Below, one piece after another: positions 1 through 7,803 of a stretch of DNA of 54,367 nt. The notes under the pieces are model-generated. The model was given only the letters and a program-made list of their open reading frames with translations. It had not been told where the DNA came from and did no database searches. Each line of letters begins with the position of its first letter. The stretch's first letter is position 1. The DNA is from Phycisphaerae bacterium (GTDB taxonomy: Bacteria > Planctomycetota > Phycisphaerae > Phycisphaerales > SM1A02), in contig PKCS01000073.1 in NCBI GenBank assembly GCA_002862305.1, forward strand, positions 1-54,367, read 5' to 3'. A program made the position numbers and the translations under genes.

Positions 1-368
1 TGCCAGTCGGGGTGCATGTGGTGGTGGACGGCGATCGAACTCATGTAGACGAAGTGTCGATCGCCGGCCGCCTGCAGGAGGTCGATCGATCCGACCATGT
101 TGCTGCGCATGTGCTCGACCAGGTCACCCTGCTTGAGGGAGTGCCAGTCGAAGCTGTTGTGGATCACGGCATCCACCCCGTCCAGCAGCTGCTGGTGGAC
201 AGCGGGATCCTCGTGGGTGCCGACGACCAGCCGATCGACCAGCCCCTCGATGTGGTCCGTGCGGCTGGTCTCGCGGACCAGGGCGGAGACGGCGTGCCCG
301 CGTGCGTGGGCCTCTCGCACGAGGGCGGCCCCGATGAAGCCGGATGCACCGGTGATTGCGACTCTCAT
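1..368 (-). CDS. NAD-dependent epimerase/dehydratase family protein (partial, C-terminus off the left edge)
   Basis: The translation begins MRVAITGASGFIGAALVREA, the glycine-rich GxxGxxG dinucleotide-binding loop that opens an extended short-chain dehydrogenase (Rossmann fold). About 122 codons are present before the window edge. Further on, VDAVIHNSF and FVYMSSIAVHHH match the second and third conserved strands of the family (D-A-V-I-H and the serine-rich S-S strand). The catalytic YxxxK lies beyond the edge, so the substrate (sugar nucleotide, flavonoid-like alcohol or other) cannot be told. The ATG is 6 bp downstream of a TATGAT hexamer with no Shine-Dalgarno sequence, which fits a leaderless transcript. 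Family assignment is confident; function is not. Confidence 0.8.
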   Translation of the reverse strand, partial: MRVAITGASGFIGAALVREAHARGHAVSALVRETSRTDHIEGLVDRLVVGTHEDPAVHQQLLDGVDAVIHNSFDWHSLKQGDLVEHMRSNMVGSIDLLQAAGDRHFVYMSSIAVHHHMHPDW

Positions 369-374
369 GCGACC

Positions 375-380
375 ATCATA
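375..380 (-). promoter_or_regulatory. Putative -10 element of the epimerase gene
   Basis: TATGAT read on the minus strand, followed by six bases and then the ATG at 368. A start site about 7 bp downstream of the hexamer would fall on or next to the A of the ATG. No good -35 hexamer is visible. Confidence 0.45.
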
Positions 381-506
381 GCCCTGCAGGTCACGTCCCA
401 GCGGGCGCGGGAGGGCCGATCTGGTGACCACCGGGCGGAAGTGATATCCTGTCCAGCCTGCGGATCGGCCCGTCGGGATGCCGACGATGCCCCGGAGCGC
501 AGCCAC

Positions 507-593
507 GGAGAGGTGGCGGAGCGGTTGAACGCGCCGGTCTCGAAAACCGGTATGGCCTTCGGGTCATCGAGGGTTCGAATCCCTCCCTCTCCG
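507..593 (+). tRNA. tRNA-Ser (anticodon CGA)
   Basis: An 87-nt class II tRNA. The acceptor stem pairs GGAGAGG (507-513) with CCTCTCC (586-592), followed by discriminator G593. The anticodon stem CCGGT/ACCGG (534-538/546-550) closes the loop CTCGAAA with anticodon CGA at 541-543, which reads UCG. A long variable arm spans about 551-568, as expected for serine tRNA. The T arm is GAGGG-TTCGAAT-CCCTC (569-585). The 3' CCA is not encoded, so it must be added by the CCA-adding enzyme; a candidate lies at 17857-19080. A TATCCT hexamer at 445-450 could be its -10, with a weak TGGTGA 17 bp upstream. Confidence 0.96.
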
Positions 594-613
594 CTTTTCA
601 TGGAGCAGCAGCA

Positions 614-637
614 GCGCCCGGGCCACGGTCCGGGTGC
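614..637. other. Inverted repeat between tRNA-Ser and a convergent gene
   Basis: GCGCCCGG and CCGGGTGC form an 8-bp stem (one G-U pair) around an 8-nt loop. It lies between the 3' end of the tRNA and the 3' end of the convergent gene at 661, where a terminator would be useful. Neither side carries a T tract, so intrinsic termination is unproven. Confidence 0.3.
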
Positions 638-660
638 TTGCTTCATGCAGGGCGTGGCAT

Positions 661-2151
661 TCAGGGGGACCAGTTCAGCAGGACGATGGTCAGGTCATCA
701 CCCCGGACCACCCCGTCGCCGTTGATGTCCGCGGCTGGATCCGCGGTGTCCCAGCTGGAGAGCAGCAGGGTGATGTCGACGCCGTTGACGAGTCCGTCGA
801 GGTTGATGTCCCCGGGGGCGTAGACCGCCGGACACTCGTTCGCGCTGGAGTCACCATCGAGATCCACGCAGTTGGATTCGACGCCCCCCCAGGAGGAACC
901 GGCCTGCTCGCACTCGGACTGCGAGAGGTCGAGGCAGAAGCTCGTGGCGAAGCAGCAGGCGCCGAGCGGCTGGGGGCAGTCCTGGTCGACACAGGAAGTA
1001 CCGTCGCCGGCGAAGATCCCGCCGAGACTGGTCGCGGTGTCGGGACTGATCCCGTCGATGCACGATCCATCGGGGAGGCAGGCCGCGCCGATCGGGAAGC
1101 ACGTGTAACCGGCGCAGAGTTCACCCGGCGGCCCGGGCTGCCCGCCGGCGGCGGTGCAGTCGGCCGCGGGCAGCTGGATGCATCCGCCGGTGCTCTCGAA
1201 GCAGCAGGGCCCGCCGTCCTCGAGGGCGTCGCAGTCGAGCTCGGCGCAGGTCCCGTCCGCACTCCAGGTGCCCCCGCTGTCGAGGCAGATCACCTGCGAC
1301 AGCGAGTCGACGCAGAGTCCCCCGGTCAGGCAGCAGGCCCCGCCCTCGTCCTCGCAGGTGAAGGGGGTCCAGGTGGCACGGATCGCCCAGTCACCGGACG
1401 GGGTGCAGAAGGAGGGAAGCTCGGTGAAGGTGCTCCAGCCCGCGGGGCAGAGGATGCAGTCCACCGCGAAGAGCCAGTTCTGTCCGGGGAAGTTCAGGCC
1501 GCCGGTGTCGGTCGCCGGAAAGGCGTTGCAGCAGGACGGGGGTGCGACGAAGCATGGATTGCCGGTCTGGCTGTTGTGCTGGTCTATCCGGAGGGCGACG
1601 CTGAAGGTGTCGCTGCCGTCGTTGCCGAGGATGATCTGCTCGGGTTCCCCGGGATCGATGAGCAGCTGGATGTTCACGATGTTGTTGCCGGGTGGCACGA
1701 TGAGGTGCGGGAGCAGCTTGCCGTCGGATGAGAAGCTGTACCGGAGGGTCCCGTCCCGGGGCGTCCCCTCGTAGAAGAGCGCCGTCCATTCGGTGGTGGT
1801 GGTGACGGTGGCGTTGTTGGTCCCCGCCAGCACCTCGAGCAGGTCGATCTTGACCGGGAACTGGTCGGGATCGATCGTGAAGGACGCACCCGCCATCTCC
1901 CCCTCGGCGAAACCGGCCTGCAGAATGTAGGAACCACCGTCGAAGCTGGCGTTGGAGAGCGTGCTCTGGACGGGTGGACAGGCCCCGGCCAGGCTGCCGG
2001 GGGGCGCCCCACCACCGGGATCGAGGTGGACCTGGAAGGTCGGTACCGATCGATCCCCGACCTCGAGCTCGACCACTGATTGTCCATGCAGGACGGCGCT
2101 GGGCGACAGCAATGCCAGGAGGACCGGGAGTATGGCTGATGTCTGCTTCAT
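661..2151 (-). CDS. Secreted Cys-rich repeat protein with C-terminal dockerin-like domain
   Basis: A 496-residue protein with an N-terminal signal peptide (MKQTSAILPVLLALLS, cleavage probably after LHG/Q near residue 24). Residues 25-265 form an unrecognised, probably beta-rich domain with several cysteines. About 268-440 holds four roughly 40-residue repeats with GxxCC or GAxC cores (GGACCLTGGLCVD, GGPCCFESTGGC, GAACLPDGSC, GACCFATSFCLDL), probably disulfide-bonded outside the cytoplasm. The last 50 residues have two dockerin-type calcium loops, GDINLDGLVNGVDIT and DINGDGVVRGDDLT, each followed by a hydrophobic helix and Trp. Such combinations are familiar in Phycisphaerae exported proteins, where the C-terminal loops may help in surface sorting or assembly. 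No enzymatic motif is visible. Confidence 0.8.
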   Translation of the reverse strand: MKQTSAILPVLLALLSPSAVLHGQSVVELEVGDRSVPTFQVHLDPGGGAPPGSLAGACPPVQSTLSNASFDGGSYILQAGFAEGEMAGASFTIDPDQFPVKIDLLEVLAGTNNATVTTTTEWTALFYEGTPRDGTLRYSFSSDGKLLPHLIVPPGNNIVNIQLLIDPGEPEQIILGNDGSDTFSVALRIDQHNSQTGNPCFVAPPSCCNAFPATDTGGLNFPGQNWLFAVDCILCPAGWSTFTELPSFCTPSGDWAIRATWTPFTCEDEGGACCLTGGLCVDSLSQVICLDSGGTWSADGTCAELDCDALEDGGPCCFESTGGCIQLPAADCTAAGGQPGPPGELCAGYTCFPIGAACLPDGSCIDGISPDTATSLGGIFAGDGTSCVDQDCPQPLGACCFATSFCLDLSQSECEQAGSSWGGVESNCVDLDGDSSANECPAVYAPGDINLDGLVNGVDITLLLSSWDTADPAADINGDGVVRGDDLTIVLLNWSP

Positions 2152-2201
2152 GACGGAGGCGACCTCGTCCCAAGTCTACGGCCCGGGGGCGGCGAAGCCA
2201 G

Positions 2202-2237
2202 CAAAAACACACCAGCCCACCGTGAACGGCGGGCTGG
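2202..2237 (-). terminator. Rho-independent terminator of rpoZ
   Basis: On the minus strand CCAGCCCGCCG-TTCA-CGGTGGGCTGG forms an 11-bp stem (one G-U wobble) with a four-base loop, followed by TGTGTTTTTGC. The wobble pairs only in the minus-strand RNA (it is an A-C mismatch on plus), which together with the T tract fixes the direction. It lies 34 bp past the rpoZ stop codon. Confidence 0.85.
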
Positions 2238-2270
2238 ATCGGTCGGGAGGGACTCGAGACGGGGGTCGGA

Positions 2271-2504
2271 TTACCGGCGCTTGGCGGCCGTGGGCTTCTC
2301 CAGCCCGCTGGCCTCCCAGTCGATGGTGATCTTGTCCTGCAGGATCTCCTCGATGACCACCTCGAGGTCGCTCCGTCCCTCTCGTTCGACGAGCGGCCGG
2401 GCGCCGTCGATGATCTCGCCCAGGCGCTTCTGGATGAGGGCCGTCAGCTTGAAGCGGCCACCGAACTTGTTGACGATTTCGTCGCTGTTGAGCGCATCGA
2501 TCAT
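2271..2504 (-). CDS. rpoZ: DNA-directed RNA polymerase subunit omega
   Basis: A 77-residue protein beginning MIDALNSDEIVNKFGGRFKL. The segment GGRFKLTALIQKRLGEIIDGARPLVE corresponds to the conserved omega core (normally ...RYxLVxxAxKRARQL...G..P), which wraps the C-terminus of beta-prime and supports polymerase assembly. The start was chosen at the ATG preceded by AGGAG with 8-bp spacing; the open frame runs further upstream, but without family similarity. The C-terminal KPTAAKRR tail is basic. It is a single-gene unit closed by the terminator at 2202-2237, divergent from the chloride channel. Confidence 0.9.
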   Translation of the reverse strand: MIDALNSDEIVNKFGGRFKLTALIQKRLGEIIDGARPLVEREGRSDLEVVIEEILQDKITIDWEASGLEKPTAAKRR

Positions 2505-2587
2505 GTTGAAGCTCCTGGAAATCGGCCCGTGGGCCCTGAAAGGGTCGGGAGGGCGGTCCTGACCACCCTGGATCCGCGAAGCCGGGT

Positions 2588-2593
2588 AGTCTA
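2588..2593 (-). promoter_or_regulatory. Putative -10 element of rpoZ
   Basis: TAGACT on the minus strand, about 84 bp upstream of the rpoZ start. The hexamer 17 bp further upstream (TGGCCC) is a poor -35. TAGAMT-type hexamers recur before other genes here (uvrA, fusA, mnmA), which supports the reading. Confidence 0.4.
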
Positions 2594-2621
2594 GCCGACT
2601 TCTGGCTTCAGGGCCAGCCCT

Positions 2622-2642
2622 CAGCCGATCGGCTGGTATCGT
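2622..2642 (+). promoter_or_regulatory. Perfect 14-bp palindrome abutting a candidate -10 of the clc-rnpA-yidD operon
   Basis: CAGCCGATCGGCTG (2622-2635) is a perfect palindrome, followed after one base by TATCGT (2637-2642), a possible -10 element. A dimeric repressor bound here would cover the -35/-10 spacer. The start codon chosen for the channel (2686) lies downstream of this. Confidence 0.35.
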
Positions 2643-2685
2643 GCTCCCCCGGGGGGGAACCCCAGCCGTCCAGACCAGGAAGCTC

Positions 2686-4503
2686 ATGCCCGTCCGCCAG
2701 CAATTCCGCACCATAAGCACTCGAATCGGGCTCGGCAGTGATTGGTACCTGATCCTGCTCGCGGTGGTGATCGGCCTGGTCATGGGCGGGGCGACCCTCG
2801 CCTTCATCCTGCCGATCACCTGGCTGGAGGGCACCCTCGAGCACGTGGACGAGGATCCGGTGGCATGGACCACCTGGCTGGTCCTGGTGCTTCCGATCGG
2901 TGGTGCACTCCTGACCGGGGTGACGCTCTGGGCCCTCCCCATGAGGGTCCGCGGGCACGGGGTCTCACAGTGCATGTACGCGGCCAGCCGGGAACAAGGG
3001 CGACTGCCGATGATCCTCATGGTCAGGCAGTGGGTCGGGTCGACGCTCACCATCGGTTCCGGGGGGTCGGCGGGGCCTGAAGGTCCGATCGTCACCATCG
3101 GTGCCACGGTGGGTTCGAACCTGGCGAAGCTGTTGCGGCTCGACCCTCAGAACACCTGCACGCTCCTGGGATGCGGGGCGGCCGCCGGACTCGCGGCGGT
3201 CTTCAATGCCCCCATGGCCGGGATCTTCTTCGTGCTCGAGGTCATCCTCAGGGACTTCTCGCTGCGCACCTTCACCCCGATCGTGGTGGCGGCGGTGATC
3301 TCCGCGGCGACCACCCAGACCATACTCGGGACCAGCCAGCCACTCTTCGGGGTGGGTCCCGAGATCTTCAACGATGCGGACCGCCAGTTCACGGTCCTGC
3401 AGGTCCCGGAATTCATGGTGCTGGGGATCGTGTGCGGCCTGGTCGCATCGTTCTTCGGGCTCACCCTGAGGTCGATCGAGAAGTTCTTCGTCGCGTTGAG
3501 GGCGCCGACCATCCTGAAGCCGGCGTTGGGTGCCGTGGTGCTGGTGATCCTCGGGATCTCCTGGAACCAGCTCGGCGACGATGCCGTCTCCACCGAGGAG
3601 CACTGGAAATCCCCGGCCTTCTACGGGAACGGCTACCTGCTCATCAAGATGCTCCTGCAACCGGAGTTCTACCTGCAGAACCCGCAGCACCTGATGCTGC
3701 TGGTGCTCGGGGTCCTCGTACTGCTCAAGATAGTGGCCACCGCGCTCACCCTGGGGTCCGGAGGATCGGGGGGCCTCTTCGCGCCCTCCCTGGTGCTGGG
3801 AGCGCTCACCGGCAGCCTGTTCGGGGGGTTGCTGGAACTGGTCGGCATCCTGCCCAACGCCAACCCCGCCCAGTTCGCCCTGGTGGGCATGGCGGCGGTG
3901 GTCGCGGGAACCAACCATGCGCCGCTGACCGGGATGATCCTGGTCTACGAGATCACCCAGAACTACGCGCTGATCCTGCCGCTGATGCTCACCGCGGTCA
4001 TCGCCACCATCGTCGCACGCATCGTCAACCGCGACTCCATCTACGGTTCGGACCTCAGTGCGATGGGGATCAAGATCGGGACCCTCGGGGACCTGACGCT
4101 GCTCCGAAGGATGAGCGTTCGTGACGTCCCGATGATCCCGCCGGTGATGGTCCGGGAGGGCGAGAGCGGGCAGCGGCTGCTCGAGCTCTCGGAACGCTTC
4201 AGCGTGAACGACTTCGTGGTCGTGAACGACGAGGGCCAGTACCTCGGCCTGGTGACCGGGAACGATCTGGCGCAGGCCCTCATCTACCGGGAGGCGATCC
4301 CGCTGATCCAGGTGGGCGAGATCGAGCGATCGGATCTTCCCACCGTCCACCGTGACGAGACCCTGGACCAGGTCCTCGACAAGTTCAGTGCCCACGACGT
4401 CCAGAGCCTCGCGGTCATCAACCTGTCGAATCGCGAGGTGGTCGGGCTGATCACGCGAACCAGGCTGATGAAGGAATACCAGCGTGAACTGGAGAAGGAC
4501 TGA
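2686..4503 (+). CDS. ClC-family chloride channel/transporter with C-terminal CBS pair
   Basis: A 605-residue polytopic membrane protein. Residues 20-470 form the ClC fold. The selectivity motifs are GSGGSAGPEGP (124-134; the usual GREGP is GPEGP, but the gating glutamate E132 is kept) and GSGGSGGLFAPSLVLGA (the GGxFxPxL motif). About 485-605 holds two CBS domains (VNDFVVVNDEGQYLGLVT and VQSLAVINLSNREVVGLIT), which usually sense adenine nucleotides or ionic conditions. ATG 2686 has AGGA 6 bp upstream; an in-frame GTG at 2641 falls inside the candidate promoter and is less likely. Its stop codon overlaps the rnpA start (TGATG), so the two are translationally coupled. Whether it is a Cl-/H+ exchanger or a channel cannot be told. 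Confidence 0.93.
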   Translation: MPVRQQFRTISTRIGLGSDWYLILLAVVIGLVMGGATLAFILPITWLEGTLEHVDEDPVAWTTWLVLVLPIGGALLTGVTLWALPMRVRGHGVSQCMYAASREQGRLPMILMVRQWVGSTLTIGSGGSAGPEGPIVTIGATVGSNLAKLLRLDPQNTCTLLGCGAAAGLAAVFNAPMAGIFFVLEVILRDFSLRTFTPIVVAAVISAATTQTILGTSQPLFGVGPEIFNDADRQFTVLQVPEFMVLGIVCGLVASFFGLTLRSIEKFFVALRAPTILKPALGAVVLVILGISWNQLGDDAVSTEEHWKSPAFYGNGYLLIKMLLQPEFYLQNPQHLMLLVLGVLVLLKIVATALTLGSGGSGGLFAPSLVLGALTGSLFGGLLELVGILPNANPAQFALVGMAAVVAGTNHAPLTGMILVYEITQNYALILPLMLTAVIATIVARIVNRDSIYGSDLSAMGIKIGTLGDLTLLRRMSVRDVPMIPPVMVREGESGQRLLELSERFSVNDFVVVNDEGQYLGLVTGNDLAQALIYREAIPLIQVGEIERSDLPTVHRDETLDQVLDKFSAHDVQSLAVINLSNREVVGLITRTRLMKEYQRELEKD

Positions 4504-4895
4504 TGGGAGCGCCGGTCCGGCCCGACCAGTCGTTCCCGAGGGCCCACCGCCTCGGCGGGGACCTGGCGTTCAAGCGCGTCTTCGATTCGAGGCATCGCCG
4601 GGAGTCCGGACCACTGCTGGTCTACGGGTGCCCCAACGGCCTGTCGCATTCGAGGCTCGGGCTGTCGGTGGGCCGCAGGGTGGGCGGCGCGGTGCGGCGA
4701 AACCTCGTGAAGCGTCGGATCCGGGAGGCGTTCCGGACGCGCCCCGAACGGGAGGTCCCGGGATTCGACCTGGTGGTGGTGGTAAGGCCCCACGGACGGC
4801 TGCGGTTCGACGACTACCGGAGACACCTCGAGAACGCCATGGGAAGGGTCGTGAGGGAATGGCATCACGCACGGGACCACTCGCAGGGATCCTGA
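4503..4895 (+). CDS. rnpA: Ribonuclease P protein component
   Basis: A 130-residue basic protein. The RNR signature is clear: RRNLVKRRIREAFR (about 65-78), within the usual context LGLSVGRRVGGAVRRN. It binds RNase P RNA and helps recognise the 5' leader of pre-tRNAs. The upstream motif FPRAHRLGGDLAFKRVFDS corresponds to the N-terminal FKxVF element. It overlaps clc upstream and yidD downstream. The usual partner rpmH is not upstream; a chloride channel takes its place, so the classical rpmH-rnpA-yidD-yidC cluster is only partly kept. Confidence 0.95.
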   Translation: MGAPVRPDQSFPRAHRLGGDLAFKRVFDSRHRRESGPLLVYGCPNGLSHSRLGLSVGRRVGGAVRRNLVKRRIREAFRTRPEREVPGFDLVVVVRPHGRLRFDDYRRHLENAMGRVVREWHHARDHSQGS

Positions 4896-5089
4896 TCATC
4901 GGCATCCGGATCTACCAGAAGACCCTGGCCAACCTGATCGGCGGCCAATGTCGATTCCACCCGAGCTGCTCGGAGTACGGAATCGAATCCCTGCGCAGGT
5001 ACGGAGCGATCAAGGGAAGCATCCTCACCGTGCGTCGAATCGGTCGCTGCCATCCCTGGGGGGGGTCGGGGCACGATCCCGTACCCTGA
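4859..5089 (+). CDS. yidD: Membrane protein insertion efficiency factor YidD
   Basis: A 76-residue protein with the compact YidD signature: IYQKTLANLIGGQCRFHPSCSEYG, then YGAIKGSILTVRRIGRCHPWGGSGHDPVP. The three conserved cysteines (CRFHPSC and GRCHPW) are present. An N-terminal amphipathic or hydrophobic helix (GILIIGIRIYQ) probably associates with the inner membrane. YidD assists YidC-dependent insertion. The ATG lies inside the 3' end of rnpA (37-bp overlap), the usual rnpA-yidD arrangement. yidC is not in this window. Confidence 0.94.
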   Translation: MASRTGPLAGILIIGIRIYQKTLANLIGGQCRFHPSCSEYGIESLRRYGAIKGSILTVRRIGRCHPWGGSGHDPVP

Positions 5090-5102
5090 CCGGAAGCCGG
5101 GG

Positions 5103-5762
5103 TCACGCCTCCTCGACCACCGGGTTCGAGATCCGTCCGACGCCGGGGATCTCGACCTCCACCACGTCCCCGTGCTTGAGGAAGAGCTTCGGGGTCCTGC
5201 CCGCGCCGACCCCGGCGGGGGTGCCGGTGAGCAGGATGGTCCCGGCGCGGAGGGTCATTCCCCGGGAGAGGTCGCTGATCATCTCGGGAACGCTGAACAC
5301 CATGGTGCTCGTGGAGGCTGACTGGACCAGCTCCCCGTTCACCCGGGTGGTGAGCTGGAGGTCGCCGGGGTCTCCAACCGTGGCCGCATCGACGAATTCC
5401 GAGACGGGACAGAAGGTGTCGAAGCTCTTGCCCCGGCAGTACTGCCCGCCGGATCCCTGCTTCTGCCACCAACGGGCGCTCACGTCGTTGGCGACGGCAT
5501 AGCCGCCGACGTGATCGAGGGCATCCTCGACCGTGACGTCCCTGGCGTCCTTGGAGATGAGGACGGCGAGTTCCCCCTCGAAGTCCACCTGGGGCTCGGG
5601 ATGACGGCAGATGGCCGGGATGCGGATGGGGTCGGTCGGTCCGCACAACGATGCGGGGTTCTTGAGGAACACGACGATCTGCTCGACGACCTCGTTACCG
5701 AGTTCGGCGGCGTGCTCCGCGTAGTTCCTTCCGACGCAGATGATCGCGGGGGGGACGTGCAT
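5103..5762 (-). CDS. Fumarylacetoacetate hydrolase (FAH) family protein
   Basis: A 219-residue single-domain member of the FAH superfamily. Conserved elements include ICVGRNYAEHAAELG near the N-terminus, the metal-binding DFEGELAVLI, YAVANDVSARWWQ, GKSFDTFCP, and GTILLTGTPAGVG near the C-terminus. These enzymes hydrolyse, decarboxylate or isomerise C-C bonds in 2-oxo acids (fumarylpyruvate hydrolase, oxaloacetate decarboxylase, HHDD isomerase); the substrate cannot be assigned. GGAG lies 8 bp before the ATG. It follows a putative membrane-anchored helical protein by 42 bp on the same strand and may be the last gene of a long operon. Confidence 0.9.
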   Translation of the reverse strand: MHVPPAIICVGRNYAEHAAELGNEVVEQIVVFLKNPASLCGPTDPIRIPAICRHPEPQVDFEGELAVLISKDARDVTVEDALDHVGGYAVANDVSARWWQKQGSGGQYCRGKSFDTFCPVSEFVDAATVGDPGDLQLTTRVNGELVQSASTSTMVFSVPEMISDLSRGMTLRAGTILLTGTPAGVGAGRTPKLFLKHGDVVEVEIPGVGRISNPVVEEA

Positions 5763-5804
5763 GGCGTGGCTCCGGGGAGGCGGGAGCCCCGCGACGGCAT
5801 CCGC

Positions 5805-7751
5805 CTACTGTCGCTCGGCACCCTCGTTTCGCTTGCGCTCGTCCAGTTTCTTCTGGTTGAGATCGGATTGCAACAGGCGGAACTCCTCCATGCCCGCAGG
5901 TTCCGGGTAGACGGACTCGAAGCTGATCCGTTGCGCGAGACGCGAGTCCTCGAACTCGGCCTCGATGACCCCCCGGGTGTCGTCGAACACCAGCATCTGC
6001 TGCTCGGCCGGGGCCCGGTTGTACATGGTGATCCGGTCGACCAGCGGAATGGAGGTGTCGAGCATGAGCATGACGAACACGTCCCGGACGCTCTTGTCGA
6101 GGTTCGAGACCAGGTCGGACATCCTGCCCTCGCCGAACTTGTTCACGTAGTTGTGGTCGCTGGTCTTGAAGTAGACGGTCAGATCGCTCGCGAACTTGAG
6201 CGCATCCTCGAGCACCTCGGGTCGGCGGAAGAGGAGCCCCTCCCGGAAGCCCCGGATCAGCGCGGACTGGACGTCGTTGTACGCGGTCCACGGCTCGTCG
6301 ACGTAGGAGTCGTAGGTCTTCTCCTGCACGAAGGCGTCGAGGGGCACCGCATACTGCAGGGTGGGGATCAACCCCCCACTTCCATAGAGCTCGTCGAGCC
6401 GCTCCAGGATCCGCTGCGCCTCCTCGCGGTCCCCGGAACGGTACAGGCTGCAGACCGCGCGGGTCATGAAGTTCTCGTGGAAGTTGGTGAAGGTGTCGCC
6501 GCCGGCGCCCCGCGACTTGTAGTGCTTGTCGTAGAGCTCCATGAAGTACTTCTCGATCACGGTGATCCACCGATTGTCCGAGAGCCGGCCGGGATTGTCG
6601 TTGCTGAAGGGATCGACGTTCATGTTCCCGGTCCGGGCGAGGGACTGCATCGCGTGGATCAGGTGACGGTCGTTGTTGATCACCTTGTAGACGCCGTCGT
6701 CGTCCTGGTTCCGGTCGTCGGCGAACTGGCTGCCCTTCCTCGACCAGTAGAGTGCGTGCGCCTGGGGGTGCCTCCAGTCGAGCGGACCGGTTTCCTCCAT
6801 GTACTCGTACATGAGCTGGGGGTCCATGTTGTATTCCTCGATGAGGACCTTCCTGCGCAGGAAACGCTCCAGTGCCGCGACGGCCTCCGCGTTCTCTGGG
6901 TCACCGAGCACCTCGTCCATGGTCTTGTAGATGGGGTCGTTCGCCTTGAAGGCGGTCTCGAGCTCCAGGGCCTTCGCGTACATGGAGGTCTTCGAGGCCC
7001 GCCACATCCCGCAGTTCCGCAGGAAATCCTGGTTCAGGGCGAACTGGTTGCGCTTCTCGAAGCCCTTGAGTCCCTCGGTCAGTTCGTCGATGACGACCCG
7101 TACCCTCGGGTACTCCCGCTCGAGCTGGGAGAGGGTCCGGGGGGCGTCGGCCACGGCCTTCATCCAGGCCAGCCTCTGGTCGTAGTCGAAGGGTGGCGGC
7201 CCGAGCAGGAGGTGCCAGTTCTTGGCCATCTCTCGCTTGTAGTGGAAGTGGGCGTCGTCGGAGTAGCCGTCGAGCTTGTGGGAGAACCAGAACGCGAGCT
7301 CCTTGTAGAGCTGCAGGTCGTTTGGATTGTGCCTGAGCCCCTTGTTCCGGACCAGGTCGATGCCCGCCTTGACCCAGGCCCACCGTTCCTCGGGGGTGTC
7401 GGTCATCACCGAGACGTTGTAGGCCATGTTGTGCCCGTGGAAGGACCAGACCTGGCCGAAGCGGGGCTGCAGCTTGGTGATCAGGTCGGCGTCGGCCATG
7501 ACCTCGTAGAAGAGCCCCTTCTGCTTCATCAGGTTGATCTTGATCCAGAGGTAGTCGACGATCAGTCCCCGCAGGGCGCCGATCGCGGTACCAAGCGCAA
7601 CGATGGGCGGCGCGCCCTCGATCGAGACGTCCGTGTACCGGAGTCGGGCGTCGTCGGACTCCTTCAGGATGGGATTGAGCAGCGAACCGGCACCCACCAT
7701 GCAGGTGACCAGGAGCAGGGCCGCGCCGAGTTGGATGATCTTGTCTCGCAT
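5805..7751 (-). CDS. Membrane-anchored helical (TPR-like) protein in an ABC/SPFH operon
   Basis: A 648-residue protein with one N-terminal transmembrane segment or signal anchor (IIQLGAALLLVTCMVGAG), then mostly alpha-helical, Trp- and Tyr-rich sequence. The stretch ALRGLIVDYLWIKINLMKQ...LITKLQPRFGQVWSFHGHNMAYN (about 58-115) resembles TPR-like membrane proteins often found next to ABC-2 transporter genes. No catalytic motif is visible. The start chosen is the ATG at 7751, with AGGAC upstream and the hydrophobic segment immediately after; upstream in-frame sequence is low complexity. It lies 52 bp after the ABC permease, so it is probably an accessory subunit or periplasmic scaffold. The operon role is inference. 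Confidence 0.7.
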   Translation of the reverse strand: MRDKIIQLGAALLLVTCMVGAGSLLNPILKESDDARLRYTDVSIEGAPPIVALGTAIGALRGLIVDYLWIKINLMKQKGLFYEVMADADLITKLQPRFGQVWSFHGHNMAYNVSVMTDTPEERWAWVKAGIDLVRNKGLRHNPNDLQLYKELAFWFSHKLDGYSDDAHFHYKREMAKNWHLLLGPPPFDYDQRLAWMKAVADAPRTLSQLEREYPRVRVVIDELTEGLKGFEKRNQFALNQDFLRNCGMWRASKTSMYAKALELETAFKANDPIYKTMDEVLGDPENAEAVAALERFLRRKVLIEEYNMDPQLMYEYMEETGPLDWRHPQAHALYWSRKGSQFADDRNQDDDGVYKVINNDRHLIHAMQSLARTGNMNVDPFSNDNPGRLSDNRWITVIEKYFMELYDKHYKSRGAGGDTFTNFHENFMTRAVCSLYRSGDREEAQRILERLDELYGSGGLIPTLQYAVPLDAFVQEKTYDSYVDEPWTAYNDVQSALIRGFREGLLFRRPEVLEDALKFASDLTVYFKTSDHNYVNKFGEGRMSDLVSNLDKSVRDVFVMLMLDTSIPLVDRITMYNRAPAEQQMLVFDDTRGVIEAEFEDSRLAQRISFESVYPEPAGMEEFRLLQSDLNQKKLDERKRNEGAERQ

Positions 7752-7803
7752 GATGGACGTCCTGGACCTGTACGGGAGGGGCGTGGGGATCGTTCGCCGG
7801 GTT

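Noticed and set aside
614-637. Hairpin after the tRNA-Ser as an intrinsic terminator
   Set aside because: No T tract on either side; listed only as an inverted repeat.
2641-2685. GTG 2641 as the start of the chloride channel gene
   Set aside because: It falls inside the candidate -10 element and has no ribosome-binding site; ATG 2686 has one.
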